A stretch of DNA of 5,311 bases from Prevotella sp. (lineage in GTDB: Bacteria; Bacteroidota; Bacteroidia; Bacteroidales; Bacteroidaceae). This document shows positions 5,101 to 5,311 of the stretch, piece by piece. The stretch lies in NCBI GenBank assembly GCA_021204735.1, contig JAJPYV010000422.1:1-5311 (forward strand). Direction: 5' to 3'. A program made the position numbers and the translations under genes. The notes below the pieces were generated by a model. The model was not told the origin of the DNA. It saw only the letters and a program-made list of their open reading frames with translations, and did no database searches. Position 1 is the first letter of the stretch. Each line of letters opens with the position of its first letter.

Positions 5101-5133
5101 CAAAGGTAACATTAATTTTAATTTTAGGGCAAA
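5101..5133 (-). promoter_or_regulatory. integrase promoter, Bacteroidetes type
   Basis: On the minus strand the -33 box TTTG (5130-5133) and the perfect -7 box TACCTTTG (5101-5108) are 21 bases apart. Transcription would begin roughly 20 bases before the integrase ATG, giving a very short leader. The -33 box falls inside the TAGGGCAAA repeat array, so a protein bound there would block RNA polymerase. Confidence 0.75.
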
Positions 5134-5163
5134 TTTAGGGCAAACTCCAACAAAAATAGGGCA
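5125..5163. repeat. three TAGGGCA direct repeats, candidate integrase arm sites
   Basis: TAGGGCA occurs at 5125-5131, 5136-5142 and 5157-5163. The starts are 11 and 21 bases apart, that is about one and two helical turns. The first two copies extend to TTAGGGCAAA. Placement between the integrase gene and the tRNA attachment side is typical of arm-type binding sites for the integrase N-terminal domain, or of excisionase sites. The overlap with the -33 box points to autoregulation. Confidence 0.6.
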
Positions 5164-5183
5164 GATAAGCACAAATAAAAGAA

Positions 5184-5213
5184 GAAAACCAACGCTGTAA
5201 AGCATTGGTTTTC
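5184..5213 (-). terminator. terminator hairpin between tRNA-Leu and integrase
   Basis: GAAAACCAA (5184-5192) pairs perfectly with TTGGTTTTC (5205-5213). After one mismatch, an inner GC/GC pair closes a TGTAAA loop. On the minus strand the stem is followed by a T-rich run (TTCTTTTATTTG), and the plus strand also has T-rich sequence after it, so it may work both ways. It should end the tRNA transcript and keep it from reading into the integrase gene. Confidence 0.65.
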
Positions 5214-5239
5214 ATTGTTTTTGGCTGCCTTTGTCTGAC

Positions 5240-5255
5240 TTGGTTTTCCTACCAA
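5240..5255. repeat. small inverted repeat beside the tRNA 3' end
   Basis: TTGGT (5240-5244) and ACCAA (5251-5255) flank a 6-base spacer, only three bases beyond the tRNA 3' end. Short inverted arms around a 6-8 base spacer are the usual shape of a tyrosine-recombinase core site, so this is a possible part of the attachment core. The first nine bases, TTGGTTTTC, also repeat the arm at 5205-5213. Confidence 0.35.
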
Positions 5256-5258
5256 AAG

Positions 5259-5311
5259 TGCCCCGGACGGGGTTCGAACCCGTACGGGCATTCCTGCCCA
5301 AGGGATTTTAA
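5259..5311 (-). tRNA. tRNA-Leu(UAA), 3' half, cut by the window edge
   Basis: The minus strand reads from the anticodon loop to the 3' end. U33 is at 5311 and the anticodon UAA at 5310-5308, followed by the 3' anticodon stem TCCCT. Next comes a long class II variable arm with GGGC/GCCC stem (5286-5289 and 5296-5299). The T arm ACGGG-TTCGAAC-CCCGT lies at 5267-5283. The acceptor strand CCGGGGC is at 5260-5266 and the discriminator A at 5259. No CCA is encoded. The long variable arm, the UAA anticodon and the AAAATCCCT sequence, like that of E. coli tRNA-Leu(UAA), support the identity. The 3' end faces the integrase, marking it as the probable integration target. Confidence 0.93.

Overview
The window looks like one end of a mobile element integrated beside a tRNA-Leu(UAA) gene in a Bacteroidales genome (Bacteroides/Parabacteroides-like). 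The taxonomic reading rests on promoters of the Bacteroidetes type (a TTTG -33 box and a TAnnTTTG -7 box), a tRNA with no encoded CCA, weak or absent Shine-Dalgarno sites in front of most genes, and protein types typical of Bacteroides mobile elements. All supported genes lie on the minus strand, so the element reads from right to left.

Right end, 5073-5311: the 3' half of the tRNA-Leu gene runs into a hairpin terminator. Next comes a short control region with three TAGGGCA repeats that overlap a good integrase promoter. Region 3861-5072 encodes a complete tyrosine recombinase with all six catalytic residues. Region 2590-3738 encodes an unrecognised 382-residue protein with an internal repeat, read from its own promoter and with a hairpin in its leader.

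Middle, 2330-2589: a gene-free stretch of 260 bases is packed with symmetry: a 35-base cruciform, three phased 11-bp CACTAAT repeats and a 23-base palindrome. It sits in front of a two-gene operon. The first gene encodes an excisionase-type helix-turn-helix protein (92 residues). The second encodes an unrecognised 168-residue protein, coupled to the first by an ATGA overlap and a strong Shine-Dalgarno site.

Left, 1-1547: a replication initiator of the filamentous-phage gene II/X type (Phage_CRI family) follows a gap holding three adjacent hairpins. One hairpin resembles the M13/f1 plus-strand origin, so this gap is a candidate double-strand origin. The initiator overlaps by GTGA with a small 98-residue ORF. 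After a short repeat-rich spacer, a further gene begins behind a clear Shine-Dalgarno site and leaves the window.

The inferred lifestyle is an integrative element that excises with the recombinase and the helix-turn-helix factor, then replicates as a circle by a rolling-circle mechanism. It could be an integrated inovirus-like phage or an NBU-like mobilizable element whose primase module is replaced by a gene II-type initiator. The window shows no coat, Zot or relaxase gene that would decide between these, and the far attachment site is not in view.
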